From the NCBI GenBank assembly GCA_947072905.1, contig CAMTKF010000029.1, positions 1-34,858 of the forward strand: 34,858 bases of DNA. The letters are read 5' to 3'. This DNA is from an uncultured Bacteroidales bacterium (lineage in GTDB: Bacteria > Bacteroidota > Bacteroidia > Bacteroidales > Muribaculaceae). The notes under the pieces are model-generated. The model was not told where the DNA came from. It searched no databases and saw only the letters and a program-made list of their open reading frames with translations. Position numbers and translations under genes: made by a program. Below are positions 26,080-34,858 of the stretch, one piece after another (position 1 is the stretch's first letter; every line of letters starts with the position of its first letter).

Positions 26080-28461
26080 ATGAAAAGAATAAAAAATATA
26101 TTGTTATCCGGCTTGTTGGTGACCGTGTCTGTAGCAGGCGATGCTTCGGCCCCGGTGAGTTTTGGCAACGCTTCTAAATTCAATGAAGGGTGGAAGTTCT
26201 ATCTCGGTAATGACTCAACTGCCTTGGCTCCGGAATTCAATGATGAGTCGTGGCGTAATCTCGAACTGCCACACGACTGGTCGGTTGAAGGGCAGTATTC
26301 GCCATCACTGGCGAGCTGTACGGCATATCTGCCGGCAGGTATAGGCTGGTATCGCAAGTCATTTACTGTTAATGACTCTCTTCCCAAGCATTACATATAC
26401 TTTGAGGGCGTATACAACCGCAGCGAGGTTTATCTCAACGGACATCTGTTGGGCAAGCGTCCCAACGGTTATGTTTCGTTCATGTACGACATGACTCCGT
26501 ATCTGCTCCCGGGCGAGAATGTTCTGTCAGTAAAGGTGGACCACAGCAAGTATGCCGACTCGCGCTGGTACACCGGCTCGGGTATTTATCGCGATGTGTG
26601 GATGGTGTCGGCCAATGATTGCCACATAGCGCAGTGGGGCGTGGGCTACGATGTGACCAAGTTTGACGACCGCCGCGCCGAGATGGATGTGGATGTTGCC
26701 GTTGAGAATCCGGTAAAGAATGCCAACCTGAGTGTGGAAATCGTTGATGCCGCAGGCAAGGTAGTGGCACGCAAGACTGTGAAATCGGTGAAAGGCAAGA
26801 ATATAATGAAAATGAGTGTGCCCAAACCGCAAAGATGGGATCTAGACCATCCTTATCTCTATTCAATGAAGGTTGCCCTGACCGAGGGCGATAAGGTAAT
26901 TGACTCTACCGAGGTACCGGTTGGATTCCGTTCTCTCGAATTTTCGGCCGACAAGGGATTTGCCCTCAACGGCAGGTGGATGAAGGTGAAGGGCGTGTGT
27001 CTGCACCACGATGCCGGTGTACTTGGGGCTGTGGTACCCGAGGCTGTATGGGAGCGACGCCTGCGACAGCTCAAGGACTTGGGTGTTAATGCCATACGCA
27101 TGAGCCATAATCCGCAGGCACCGGTGGTATACGACCTGTGCGACCGTCTTGGTCTTCTTGTCATGGACGAAGCTTCTGACGAATGGGAGTTCCCAAAGCG
27201 TAAATGGATGAATGGTTGGAATGGCGGAGTGGCGAGCTACGACGGTTCGTATGACTTCTTTGAGGAATGGATAGACCGCGATGTGGCCGATATGGTTCGC
27301 CGCGACCGCAATCATCCGTCTGTTTTCCTTTGGAGTATAGGCAACGAGGTGGATTATCCCAACGATCCCTATTCGCACCCTATACTCGACGGCTCCACAA
27401 TCAGTCAGCCCATGTATGGCGGCTACAACCCAAAAGCGCCCAATGCCGAAAGGATAGGATTCATAGCCAAGCGGCTCAACGATGTGGTGAAGTCCATTGA
27501 CAAGTCGCGTCCTACCACCGGAGCCTTGGCAGGAGTGGTGATGTCAAACAATACCATATATCCCGAATCGGTTGATGTGGTAGGTTATAACTATACCGAA
27601 GACCGCTATGACCAAGATCACGAAACCTATCCCGGGCGTGTGATTTACGGTAGCGAGAACCGTTCGGACTACGGTGCGTGGAGGGCCGTCACAGACCGGG
27701 ATTTCATCTTCGGCCAGTTTATATGGACCGGCACCGACTACCTTGGCGAGGCTAAGAAGTGGCCATCGCGCGGGCTGGGTACCGGACTGCTCGACTTCGG
27801 CGGTTTCATAAAGCCGAGGGGCTACTTCCGCGCATCGCTATGGAGCGATAAGCCTATGGCTTATATCGGTACATATCCCCGCCATGACAGGCTGTCGCTC
27901 GATGCTCCCGATTTGTGGAATTATGATGACGGCCGGGAGATAAGGGTGGTGTGTTATACCAACGGTGCCAAGGCCAGGCTGCTGCTCAACGGCGCACAGG
28001 TGGGTTCTACAAAAGATTATGACACTGCCACGGGCATAATATACTGGGATATACCCTTTGCCCCGGGAACGCTTAAGGTTGAGGCGCTCGACAGCAACGA
28101 CAATGTCATATCCGATTATTCAATAACCACTTCAGGACGCCCCTACAGTCTGTCGGCATCGCAGATTGGTGAGACCAACAAGGGCATAGCGCATGTGGTG
28201 GTGGACGTACTTGATGAAAACGGCAATGTGGTGAAACTTGCCGACAACGATATTACTTGCCGTATTGAAGGGCCTGCTGAACTGCTCGGACTCGAAGCCG
28301 GCAACGATGCTGATATGAGCGATTATAACGATAACCGCCAACGCGCCTACCGGGGACGGTTGCTGGCATACATCCGCGTAGATGAGCATAATAAAGAATC
28401 CGTAAAAATTACATTTACTTCGCCGTTGCTGAAAAAGTCGGAAATAATACTGAATAAGTAA
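26080..28461 (+). CDS. GH2 family glycosidase, beta-galactosidase-like, secreted
   Basis: A signal peptide is followed by the GH2 domain order: jelly-roll sugar-binding domain (about 30-180; WYRKSF, FEGVYNRSEVYLNG, DSRWYTGSGIYRDVW), an Ig-like domain (190-285), then the barrel (from about 290; KGVCLHHDAG, AIRMSHNPQ). Acid/base is Glu423 (SIGNEVDYPN) and the likely nucleophile Glu526 (YGSENRS). The C-terminus adds two beta domains resembling those of Bacteroides GH2 beta-galactosidases with DUF4982. Substrate could also be a beta-glucuronide. It is cotranscribed with GH16 three nt downstream, so the pair may act on one glycan. No promoter is evident in the 27 bp after the yidC terminator. Confidence 0.9.
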   Translation: MKRIKNILLSGLLVTVSVAGDASAPVSFGNASKFNEGWKFYLGNDSTALAPEFNDESWRNLELPHDWSVEGQYSPSLASCTAYLPAGIGWYRKSFTVNDSLPKHYIYFEGVYNRSEVYLNGHLLGKRPNGYVSFMYDMTPYLLPGENVLSVKVDHSKYADSRWYTGSGIYRDVWMVSANDCHIAQWGVGYDVTKFDDRRAEMDVDVAVENPVKNANLSVEIVDAAGKVVARKTVKSVKGKNIMKMSVPKPQRWDLDHPYLYSMKVALTEGDKVIDSTEVPVGFRSLEFSADKGFALNGRWMKVKGVCLHHDAGVLGAVVPEAVWERRLRQLKDLGVNAIRMSHNPQAPVVYDLCDRLGLLVMDEASDEWEFPKRKWMNGWNGGVASYDGSYDFFEEWIDRDVADMVRRDRNHPSVFLWSIGNEVDYPNDPYSHPILDGSTISQPMYGGYNPKAPNAERIGFIAKRLNDVVKSIDKSRPTTGALAGVVMSNNTIYPESVDVVGYNYTEDRYDQDHETYPGRVIYGSENRSDYGAWRAVTDRDFIFGQFIWTGTDYLGEAKKWPSRGLGTGLLDFGGFIKPRGYFRASLWSDKPMAYIGTYPRHDRLSLDAPDLWNYDDGREIRVVCYTNGAKARLLLNGAQVGSTKDYDTATGIIYWDIPFAPGTLKVEALDSNDNVISDYSITTSGRPYSLSASQIGETNKGIAHVVVDVLDENGNVVKLADNDITCRIEGPAELLGLEAGNDADMSDYNDNRQRAYRGRLLAYIRVDEHNKESVKITFTSPLLKKSEIILNK

Positions 28462-28464
28462 TTA

Positions 28465-29292
28465 ATGAAAAAGTCAATTATAGCTTTAGCTTTGCTCACC
28501 ACGTCTATGGCCACTGAGGCCCGTGAACTTGTATGGAGTGATGAGTTCAATGTAGATGGCCCGCTCGACGAGCGATATTGGAATTACGAAAACGGTTTTG
28601 TACGAAACCATGAGGAGCAGTGGTATCAGCCCCAAAATGCTTATTGTCGCGATGGTCTGCTCGTGATAGAGGCCCGCCGTGACAGTATCGTAAATCCTGA
28701 TTACCAACAAGGTGCTACCGACTGGCGCAGAAGCCGCCCGGTGGCCGCTTGGTCATCGGCCTCGGTAAACACTGCCGGCAAGGTGGAATTTACATACGGC
28801 TCCATGGAAGTACGTGCCCGTATTCCTGTGGGACCGGGTGCATGGCCTGCTATATGGACATTGGGACGCGATATGGTATGGCCTTCGTGTGGCGAGATAG
28901 ATGTGATGGAATACTATCGTATAGGTGGAGTACCTCACATCCTTGCCAATGCCGCATGGGGTACAGACAGAAAGTATACCGCCCGATGGAATTCCACCAA
29001 AGTGCCGTTCAGTGATTTTTTGGAGAAAGATCCCGACTGGGCTTCAAAATTCCATGTATGGAGAATGGATTGGTCGGAGGATGCGATAAAAATTTATATT
29101 GATGATAATCTGATTACCGACATACCTGTGGCTGAAACCGTCAATGGCAGCGATGGAGCTTATCGCAACCCCATGAAGCAGCCTCATTACGCATTGCTCA
29201 ACCTTGCCTTGGGAGGCGATAACGGAGGTGCGATCGACCCATCGGCAATGCCTATGCGTTATGAAATTGACTACATAAGACTGTATAAATAG
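28465..29292 (+). CDS. GH16 family endo-glucanase/galactanase, secreted
   Basis: After a signal peptide (MKKSIIALALLTTSMATEA) comes a single GH16 beta-sandwich of 255 residues. The active-site motif GEIDVMEY places nucleophile Glu144, Asp146 and acid/base Glu149; the extra residue (EIDxxE) is typical of laminarinase/agarase/carrageenase-type subfamilies rather than lichenases. Aromatic residues around WPAIWTLG and the strand FHVWRMDW are conserved in the family. The substrate is probably a beta-1,3-glucan or beta-galactan; pairing with a GH2 beta-galactosidase-like protein slightly favours the latter. Stops 1 nt from the convergent DUF486 gene. Confidence 0.9.
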   Translation: MKKSIIALALLTTSMATEARELVWSDEFNVDGPLDERYWNYENGFVRNHEEQWYQPQNAYCRDGLLVIEARRDSIVNPDYQQGATDWRRSRPVAAWSSASVNTAGKVEFTYGSMEVRARIPVGPGAWPAIWTLGRDMVWPSCGEIDVMEYYRIGGVPHILANAAWGTDRKYTARWNSTKVPFSDFLEKDPDWASKFHVWRMDWSEDAIKIYIDDNLITDIPVAETVNGSDGAYRNPMKQPHYALLNLALGGDNGGAIDPSAMPMRYEIDYIRLYK

Positions 29293-29293
29293 G

Positions 29294-29668
29294 TCAATTT
29301 TCCATGAATACGAAGTAAACCGCGGCTATCAGGCACAGGAATGCGGCAAGGTGGTTCCAGTGGAGCGACTCGCCTTTGAAGAAAAAGATGGTGAATACTG
29401 CAAATACGGCCAGGGTTATGGCTTCTTGTATCACCTTGAGCTGCGGCAGGGTGAAGTAGCCGCCGTTGTCGTGGAAGCCGAAGCGGTTGGCCGGTACCAT
29501 GAAGCAATATTCGGCAAAGGCTATGCCCCACGACAGCAGTATGATGAATATAAGCGGGGTAGTGGATGATATCACCTTCATTTCCTGGAGCTTGAGATGG
29601 CCATACCAGGCAAAGGTCATGAAAATGTTGGATATTACAAGCAGCAGAATCGTAGTCCAGGCACTCAT
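29294..29668 (-). CDS. DUF486/DMT family membrane protein
   Basis: Four membrane helices in 124 residues with the family sequence FMTFAWYGHLK, WGIAFAEYCFMVPANRFGF and FTLPQLKVIQEAITLAVFAVF identify DUF486, a small branch of the drug/metabolite transporter superfamily with no established substrate. It lies 18 nt after the ArgC-like gene on the same strand and is probably cotranscribed with it. Confidence 0.88.
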   Translation of the reverse strand: MSAWTTILLLVISNIFMTFAWYGHLKLQEMKVISSTTPLIFIILLSWGIAFAEYCFMVPANRFGFHDNGGYFTLPQLKVIQEAITLAVFAVFTIFFFKGESLHWNHLAAFLCLIAAVYFVFMEN

Positions 29669-29686
29669 AATTGTTATCTGTTTTTT

Positions 29687-30583
29687 TTAGAAACCGGTGA
29701 GTTCGTCGAGCCCGAAAAGCAGGTTGAGCATGTGTATGATATTGCCGGCCTGCTTGAAGCGCACATCAATGCCAACGGTTATCACAAGCCGGCCCAGTCC
29801 GTCGTTGCCAAGTCCTATCACGGTCTTGTTTGTGCCGCTCACCATCACTTCGTTTACGGGATGGCTCGGGAATACTATGTGGCGGTGGTCGCTGTAGAAT
29901 TCATCATACATCTTGCGTACATCCTGCAGGTTCATCTTGGTGTCTACGGTGAGTATGCAGCAGGCAAAATGGCTGTTGTCGGTCTCGATAACGTTAACCT
30001 CTATAGGCGATTCAAACGAGGTCTGAAGCTTTTGCAGGATGTCGGTGCGCAGTTTCTTGAATGTGAGCGGGCTCAGAGTGGTGGCCGGCACCCTTATGCC
30101 GGGCAGGGCTGTGGGCGATGGCATAAGTATGGTGCCCTGGATGAGCGAGTTGAGCATGAGGTGCTTGGCCAGCGGCATCAGGGCTATGGCCATGAGATAG
30201 GTGTACATATCGGGCTGTATGGCCAGTCGGCCGCCGCGCACCATGGGCTTGCGGTTGTACTCGCATACCCCCAGAACTGCATCGTCGTAGCCGGTGAGCT
30301 TGAGCAGCGGACCCAGCAGTATGGCCTTGGCCTTGTCGTTTGACGACATGAATGACTCAAGTTCCTGAAAGTCGTTACCGATGTACAAGTCGATGGTGTC
30401 GAAGTCGGGTCGGGTGGGAATCTTGCCTACCTCTCCCTGCAGATGGTCGAAAACGGCGGCAATGCCTTCGGCCGGCATGTTGGCGCCGGCCACCCAGCGC
30501 AGGTCTATGTCGGGGTGGTTGATCAGTAATCTTATCAGCTCGGGGCCGATGAGTCCCGAAAAGTTAACACCTGTTTTTATCAT
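29687..30583 (-). CDS. ArgC/Asd-like dehydrogenase homologue lacking the catalytic Cys
   Basis: The 298-residue protein has the overall plan of N-acetyl-gamma-glutamyl-phosphate/aspartate-semialdehyde reductases: a degenerate N-terminal Rossmann motif (VNFSGLIGPELIRLLINHPD, where ArgC has GxSGYTGxEL), a middle catalytic domain, and the C-terminal signature AGNIIHMLNLLFGLDELTGF. In place of the catalytic segment (GCYPTA in ArgC) it reads MPSPTALPG, so the acyl-thioester Cys is replaced. It is also shorter than ArgC (about 320-345). Reductase activity is therefore unlikely; a regulatory or other role is possible. It follows waaA by 63 nt and precedes DUF486. Confidence 0.7.
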   Translation of the reverse strand: MIKTGVNFSGLIGPELIRLLINHPDIDLRWVAGANMPAEGIAAVFDHLQGEVGKIPTRPDFDTIDLYIGNDFQELESFMSSNDKAKAILLGPLLKLTGYDDAVLGVCEYNRKPMVRGGRLAIQPDMYTYLMAIALMPLAKHLMLNSLIQGTILMPSPTALPGIRVPATTLSPLTFKKLRTDILQKLQTSFESPIEVNVIETDNSHFACCILTVDTKMNLQDVRKMYDEFYSDHRHIVFPSHPVNEVMVSGTNKTVIGLGNDGLGRLVITVGIDVRFKQAGNIIHMLNLLFGLDELTGF

Positions 30584-30646
30584 GACTTGTGTTTTTTGTT
30601 GGTAAGGCTTTTTGTGAGAAAGAGTTTAATAGAATGTATATGCCGT

Positions 30647-31897
30647 TCAGATTTTTGAAAATAAGTCGGCATATATCAGGTCGGTGGCGCCGATGCTGCG
30701 TTGGATGTATTCGGCGGCAGCCTCGCCGGCCGAGTGGCGGGCGCAGGGATTGTCGAGCATGTTGTCGAGTACGCGGTTGCACTCTTCACGGCTGTTTATC
30801 TCGAAACCTCCGCCACAGGCTATAAGGTCTGACGCTTCCTTGAATTTATGGTGGCGCGGACCGAATAATACGGGAATGCCGAAAACGGCAGCCTCGTTGA
30901 TGTTGTGGATGCCGGCACCGAATCCTCCGCCGATATATGCCACCGAGCCATAGTTGTACAAGCTGCTCAGCAGACCGAAACAGTCGATGATCAGCACCTG
31001 CTCGTCGCCATTGAGGTCGCTGGGAAATTGCAGCTCCGACAGCAGTACAGCCTTTCCGGCAAAGCGTTTGCGCAGCAATCCCAGGCGTTCCTTGTCGAAC
31101 TCGTGCGGAGCGATGATGGCCTTGACCTGCGGATTTGCCTTTATCCAGGGTATGTATATATCTTCGTCGGCGGGCCAGCTGCTGCCTGCGATTAGTGTGA
31201 ACTTGGTATTCTCGGTAAACTTGCCTGCAATCTTCACCTCCTTGGCCATGCGCATTATGTCGGTTACGCGGTCAAAGCGGGTGTCGCCGGCAACGGTGGT
31301 GTTCTCTATGCCTATGCCGGCCAGCAGTTTGCGCGAGGCCTCGTCCTGCAGATACAGGTGATTGAACTTGCGCAGCATGTTGCGCGCCCATTCGCCGCCA
31401 GGACGGAAAAACCGTTGGCCGGGGCGGAAAATCGACGATATCAGATAGGTGGGTATGCCGCGGCGGTGGAGCTGTTCGAGGTAGTTGCCCCAGAATTCAT
31501 ATTTCACGAATATGGCCATCTTGGGTTTGGCCGCGTCGAGAAAGCGCTTTACCCTGGCCGGGGTGTCGAATGGCAGGTATGCCACGGTGTCAACACGGTC
31601 GTAGTTGCGGCGCACATTATATCCCGAGGGCGAGAAGAATGTGAGCAGTATCTTCTTGTCGGGGTGCTCCCTGCGCAGGCGTTCGATGAGGGGGCGACCT
31701 TGCTCAAATTCGCCGAGCGAGGCCGCATGAATCCACACATCGTAGCCGTCGGGCGCTTTGGTCAAGCGCTCGGATTCGAGGGTATCGAGGGTAGCGCGCT
31801 GTCCTGCGATCATGTCGCTCACCTTTTTCGATTGCAGCGAAGCCAGGCGTGCGGCTGCCCCGTAAAGCGAGATGCCGATGTTATACAGCGGGTTCAT
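30647..31897 (-). CDS. waaA: 3-deoxy-D-manno-octulosonic acid (Kdo) transferase
   Basis: WaaA attaches Kdo to lipid A precursor at the cytoplasmic face of the inner membrane. The N-terminal glycosyltransferase domain contains [20 protein letters not shown] (about 57-76), with the essential Glu region, then [11 protein letters not shown] and the conserved KYEFWGNYL and [10 protein letters not shown]. The C-terminal half has the donor-binding [28 protein letters not shown]. The length, 416, is normal. Its start overlaps the end of gltX by 17 nt, so the two genes are translationally coupled. Four residues from the end are ordinary; no anomaly seen. Confidence 0.95.
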   Translation of the reverse strand: MNPLYNIGISLYGAAARLASLQSKKVSDMIAGQRATLDTLESERLTKAPDGYDVWIHAASLGEFEQGRPLIERLRREHPDKKILLTFFSPSGYNVRRNYDRVDTVAYLPFDTPARVKRFLDAAKPKMAIFVKYEFWGNYLEQLHRRGIPTYLISSIFRPGQRFFRPGGEWARNMLRKFNHLYLQDEASRKLLAGIGIENTTVAGDTRFDRVTDIMRMAKEVKIAGKFTENTKFTLIAGSSWPADEDIYIPWIKANPQVKAIIAPHEFDKERLGLLRKRFAGKAVLLSELQFPSDLNGDEQVLIIDCFGLLSSLYNYGSVAYIGGGFGAGIHNINEAAVFGIPVLFGPRHHKFKEASDLIACGGGFEINSREECNRVLDNMLDNPCARHSAGEAAAEYIQRSIGATDLIYADLFSKI

Positions 31898-33422
31898 CCA
31901 AGACTATGCTATCAATTGCTCTATGCAGACGTTTGATTGTTTCTTCCTTGCCCAGGATTTCAGTGATTTCAAACATGTGGGGGCCTTTGCATTCGCCTAC
32001 CACGGCAAGGCGGAAGGCATTCATCACATTGCCCATGTGGAGTTCGTTGCTCTTGATCCACTCCATTACCACAGGTTCGGCGGCGGCTGCCGAGAAGTCG
32101 TCGAGGCCTTCGAGCACCTCTATAAGGCGGCGCATGATGGCCGGAGTCTCGGCATTCCAACGCTTCTTCACGTCCTTGGGGGCGTAGGCTGTGGGAGCCT
32201 CGAAGTAGAAACGGGCCGACTCGGTGAGGTCTTTCACAAAGTTGATGCGGCTCTTCAGGGTGGCCACTGCGCGGGTGATATACTCGTCGCTGAAGGCCGA
32301 CATATCTACGCCACAAGCCTCCATCTGTGGCTTGAACAGAGCGGCTATGCGCTCGTCGGGTGTATTCTGCAGGTAGGTGTGGTTGAACCAGCGGCCCTTT
32401 TCGTATGCGAATTTGGCACCGGCCTTGGAGCAGTGGTCAAATGAGAATTTCTTTATAAGCTCGTCCATGCTCATCACCTCGGTATCGTCGCCGGGATTCC
32501 AGCCAAGGAAAGCGAGGAAGTTTACAACGGCTTCGGGCAGGTATCCGCTTTCGCGGTAGCCTGAGGATATGTCGCCCGACTTGGGATCGTGCCACTCGAG
32601 CGGGAATACGGGGAAACCAAGGCGGTCACCGTCGCGCTTTGAGAGCTTGCCCTTGCCGTCGGGTTTGAGCAGCAGTGGCAGGTGTACAAACTGCGGAGCG
32701 GTGTCGGCCCAGCCGAATGCTTCGTAGAGCAGCACGTGCAGGGGTGCTGAGGGAAGCCATTCCTCGCCGCGTATCACGTGCGACACTTCCATGAGGTGGT
32801 CGTCTACGATATTGGCCAGGTGGTATGTGGGCAGGTCGTCGGCGCTCTTATACAGTACTTTGTCGTCGAGAATATCGCTCTTGATGGTTACCTTGCCGCG
32901 CAGCAGGTCGTCTACTACCACATCGCGGCCGGGTTCTACCTTGAAGCGTACCACATACTGGGCGCCTTCGTCGATAAGGCGCTTGACCTCATCGGCATCC
33001 ATGGTGAGCGAATTGCGCATCGACATGCGCGAATGGGCGTCGTACTGGAAGTTGGGCACCTCGGCACGCTTGGCCTCGAGCTCGGCGGGGGTGTCGAAAG
33101 CAATGTAAGCGCGGCCGCGGTCGAGCAGCATCCTGACATGCTCGCGATATATGTCGCGGCGCTCGCTCTGCTTGTAGGGTCCGAAGGGTCCGCCCTCGCG
33201 CACACCTTCGTCAATGCCTATGCCCAGCCAAGCCAGGGCTTCGTTGATATAATCTTCAGCTCCGGGCACAAAACGCTGGGAGTCGGTATCTTCGATACGA
33301 AGAATCATTGTACCGCCATTCTGACGGGCAAAAAGATAGTTATATAAAGCGGTGCGCACACCTCCGATATGGAGCGGCCCTGTGGGCGACGGTGCGAAAC
33401 GCACTCTTACCGGTCGAGTCAT
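31881..33422 (-). CDS. gltX: Glutamyl-tRNA synthetase
   Basis: A class I aminoacyl-tRNA synthetase charging tRNA-Glu. The signatures are [21 protein letters not shown] at the N-terminus (HIGH motif) and KLSKRDGD (KMSKS class); SRGEEWL appears as IRGEEWLPS. The open frame extends 18 codons upstream, but the ATG at 33420-33422 is chosen because it matches the family start ([15 protein letters not shown]) and lies downstream of the TATCTTTG promoter box. It gives 513 residues, as expected. First gene of gltX-waaA-(ArgC-like)-DUF486. Confidence 0.96.
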   Translation of the reverse strand: MTRPVRVRFAPSPTGPLHIGGVRTALYNYLFARQNGGTMILRIEDTDSQRFVPGAEDYINEALAWLGIGIDEGVREGGPFGPYKQSERRDIYREHVRMLLDRGRAYIAFDTPAELEAKRAEVPNFQYDAHSRMSMRNSLTMDADEVKRLIDEGAQYVVRFKVEPGRDVVVDDLLRGKVTIKSDILDDKVLYKSADDLPTYHLANIVDDHLMEVSHVIRGEEWLPSAPLHVLLYEAFGWADTAPQFVHLPLLLKPDGKGKLSKRDGDRLGFPVFPLEWHDPKSGDISSGYRESGYLPEAVVNFLAFLGWNPGDDTEVMSMDELIKKFSFDHCSKAGAKFAYEKGRWFNHTYLQNTPDERIAALFKPQMEACGVDMSAFSDEYITRAVATLKSRINFVKDLTESARFYFEAPTAYAPKDVKKRWNAETPAIMRRLIEVLEGLDDFSAAAAEPVVMEWIKSNELHMGNVMNAFRLAVVGECKGPHMFEITEILGKEETIKRLHRAIDSIVLDEPAV

Positions 33423-33447
33423 GTCTGTGTTGATTTTAAAACAAATG

Positions 33448-33455
33448 CAAAGATA
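33448..33455 (-). promoter_or_regulatory. Promoter -7 box for gltX
   Basis: Minus-strand TATCTTTG, an exact TAnnTTTG match, about 25 bp before the gltX ATG; the upstream TTG is spaced 22 nt away. Confidence 0.55.
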
Positions 33456-33537
33456 CGCAATTTTCAGCGAATTCACGCAAGATTATCCCAATTAATAAAT
33501 TTATGGCATTTACAATTATTGTGAAACGTGCTATAAG

Positions 33538-34227
33538 CTAATCTATCAGTTGCAGGATGAACGGCGTGAGCATGGCGGTGAGCAGACCGTTGATGGTAAG
33601 GCCCAGCGACGAGAAAGCACCGTAGTGCTCGCTGCGCTCCATGGCTACCGAGGTGCCCACGGCGTGTGCGGCCGTGCCTATCGACAGGCCTTGGGCTATG
33701 GGACTGCTCACATGTGTGAGCTTCACAATCTTGAACCCGGCCATGCCGCCGAATATGCCGGTACACACCACCACTGCGGCGGTGAGAGCCGGAATGCCAC
33801 CCACAGCCGACGATATTTCCATGGCTATTGGAGTGGTAACGGCTTTGGGAGCCAGCGACATGATTATCTCATGTGACGCGCCCAGGGCCTTGGCCACCAA
33901 TACCACCGATACTATGCCGGCCACGCATCCCGCTATCTCTGACAGCAGAAGCAGCAGCCATTGCCTGCGTATTGATGACAGCTGGCGGTACAGAGGCACA
34001 CCCAGGGCTACCACGGCAGGCTTAAGCCACATCTCTATATATTCGCCTCCGGCCTTGTAGGTGTCATAGTCTATGCCAAGGCTCTTGAGCAGGACAATCA
34101 TCGCTATCATCGACACGAGGATAGGGTTGAGCAGCTTTATGCCGGTGCGACGCTGCAGCTGCTGCGCTACCATGAATGATATGAAAGTGGTGGCGATGAG
34201 AAAAATCTTGTTGGTGAAAAATTCCAT
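33538..34227 (-). CDS. lrgB: LrgB/CidB family membrane protein
   Basis: The 229-residue protein has about 6-8 membrane helices and the LrgB signatures NPILVSMIAMIVLL, SLAPKAVTTPIAMEISSAVGGIPALTA and GTAAHAVGTSVAMERSE. LrgB acts with LrgA; the pair was first studied as holin/antiholin-like modulators of murein hydrolases, and plant and Bacillus relatives move glycolate or pyruvate. Here the partner gene lies 6 nt upstream on the same strand. Function in Bacteroidales is unproven; 3-carbon acid transport is a fair guess. Confidence 0.92.
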   Translation of the reverse strand: MEFFTNKIFLIATTFISFMVAQQLQRRTGIKLLNPILVSMIAMIVLLKSLGIDYDTYKAGGEYIEMWLKPAVVALGVPLYRQLSSIRRQWLLLLLSEIAGCVAGIVSVVLVAKALGASHEIIMSLAPKAVTTPIAMEISSAVGGIPALTAAVVVCTGIFGGMAGFKIVKLTHVSSPIAQGLSIGTAAHAVGTSVAMERSEHYGAFSSLGLTINGLLTAMLTPFILQLID

Positions 34228-34233
34228 AGCGGG

Positions 34234-34611
34234 TCAAATTTTCTGGAGATGTGTGTTCTGTTGTTTTTTTCGCGTCAAGCTTTTGCGCACCAACCGGTGG
34301 GTCCAGCCCGTCACAGCTATTATAACCACCGTGCTCACCACAGATGCCGCTATGATGGGGAGCCACTGCTCAGAGATGATGCCAAGGCAGTTCATCAGAC
34401 CCACGCCCGCCGGCACAAAGAAGAAGCCGAGGTTGTGGGTGAGGAAGTCAGACAGCCGCTCCACCCGGTTCAGCTTTATGACACCGGCTTTGAGCGAGGT
34501 GGTAAGCAGTATCATGCCTATGATGCTCGATGGAACAGGCCATCCGGTGAGCCATACCACCAACTCTCCCAATGCCACAAAGGCAAACAGTATTCCGAAT
34601 TGTACAATCAT
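34234..34611 (-). CDS. lrgA: LrgA/CidA family membrane protein
   Basis: A 125-residue, four-helix protein with LrgA features: WPVPSSIIGMILL (about 24-36), LTHNLGFFFVPAGVGLMNCL in the middle, and a basic C-terminal tail (RKSLTRKKQQ). It is the first gene of the lrgA-lrgB pair. Its leader contains a 12-bp hairpin (34635-34667), which may control expression. The family regulates, or transports with, LrgB. Confidence 0.9.
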   Translation of the reverse strand: MIVQFGILFAFVALGELVVWLTGWPVPSSIIGMILLTTSLKAGVIKLNRVERLSDFLTHNLGFFFVPAGVGLMNCLGIISEQWLPIIAASVVSTVVIIAVTGWTHRLVRKSLTRKKQQNTHLQKI

Positions 34612-34634
34612 TATTTCCGTTTATTAACAATTAA

Positions 34635-34667
34635 GCCACACGAAAATCCTGAGGTTTTTCATGTGGC
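34635..34667 (-). promoter_or_regulatory. Hairpin in the lrgAB leader
   Basis: GCCACACGAAAA (34635-34646) can pair with TTTTCATGTGGC (34656-34667), one mismatch, around a 9-nt loop containing CCTGAGG. It lies 24 nt upstream of the lrgA ATG. There is no U-tract, so it is more likely a regulator site or translation-control element than a terminator. A poor promoter match (TAATTTCG on the minus strand, 34689-34682) precedes it. Confidence 0.45.
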
Positions 34668-34716
34668 TGTTATATTACGGTGCGAAATTACGAAATAATT
34701 ATGACTCTCACAAAAT

Positions 34717-34858
34717 TTATTTTGCCACAATTTGCTGTGCAAGAGTGTAGAGTGCAAGAACGCACTCATATACTTCAGCTCTTAGAGCTTGTTTAATAAC
34801 AAATGTTAACGACAGGGCGGTCAGTAGTTGAGCGATTATGTCGTGAGGATGAGGGAGT
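34717..34858 (-). other. Possible 3' end of a gene running off the window
   Basis: The minus strand is open from the right edge to TAA at 34717-34719, 46 codons, and reads as a plausible helical C-terminus (LLTALSLTFVIKQALRAEVYECVLALYTLAQQIVAK). It matches nothing I recognise and the region also holds small inverted repeats (GAGTGC/GCACTC, 34750-34767). It may equally be non-coding or part of a repeated element. Confidence 0.25.

Noticed and set aside
34777-34814. Insertion-sequence end near the right edge
   Set aside because: The AGCTC/GAGCT inverted repeat and AT-rich run are suggestive, but no transposase or second end is visible in the window.

Overview
The window looks like a chromosomal segment of a Bacteroidales bacterium, most plausibly Muribaculaceae or a close relative. 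The case rests on Bacteroidetes-type promoters (TAnnTTTG at -7, TTTG about 20 nt upstream), lipoproteins and GH51/GH2/GH16/DUF4861/BNR_4 glycan genes, a long YidC, and the absence of Shine-Dalgarno sites. The species assignment is inference; no rRNA or tRNA gene is present.

Bases 1-8900 are accessory in character: AT-richer, with small and hypothetical genes. They hold a TonB C-terminal-domain fragment, a two-helix membrane peptide, a Hanks-type Ser/Thr kinase with one membrane helix, and an unknown 193-aa protein. Next, running the other way, comes a likely operon of a zinc-ribbon membrane protein, a secreted 515-aa protein and four lipoproteins, the last two being a recent tandem duplication. 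The stretch ends with a decayed RhuM/PLD-like gene and a nested inverted-repeat element that appears to have inserted into a smaller repeat, a solo copy of which lies at 10.9 kb.

Bases 8850-10900 are a cobalamin riboswitch followed by one DASS/SLC13 family transporter. Bases 10900-11400 carry no gene, but do hold the solo repeat, a strong minus-strand promoter feeding a probable small RNA, and a strong bidirectional terminator.

Bases 11400-22150 (all minus strand) are a carbohydrate region. One unit is galK - GH51 arabinofuranosidase - nucleotidyltransferase. A BNR_4 lyase-like protein stands alone. A further unit is manA-like - kduD - orphan PTS galactitol-type IIC - kduI, closed by a terminator and preceded by a DUF4861 gene. 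KduI carries a signal peptide, which suggests that unsaturated uronates are isomerised in the periplasm, imported through the IIC-like permease without phosphorylation, and reduced by cytoplasmic KduD.

Bases 22250-34850 are mostly housekeeping: pyrG-yidC, then secreted GH2 and GH16 glycosidases on the plus strand. On the minus strand lie gltX-waaA-(ArgC-like protein without its catalytic cysteine)-DUF486, and an lrgA-lrgB pair whose leader contains a hairpin.
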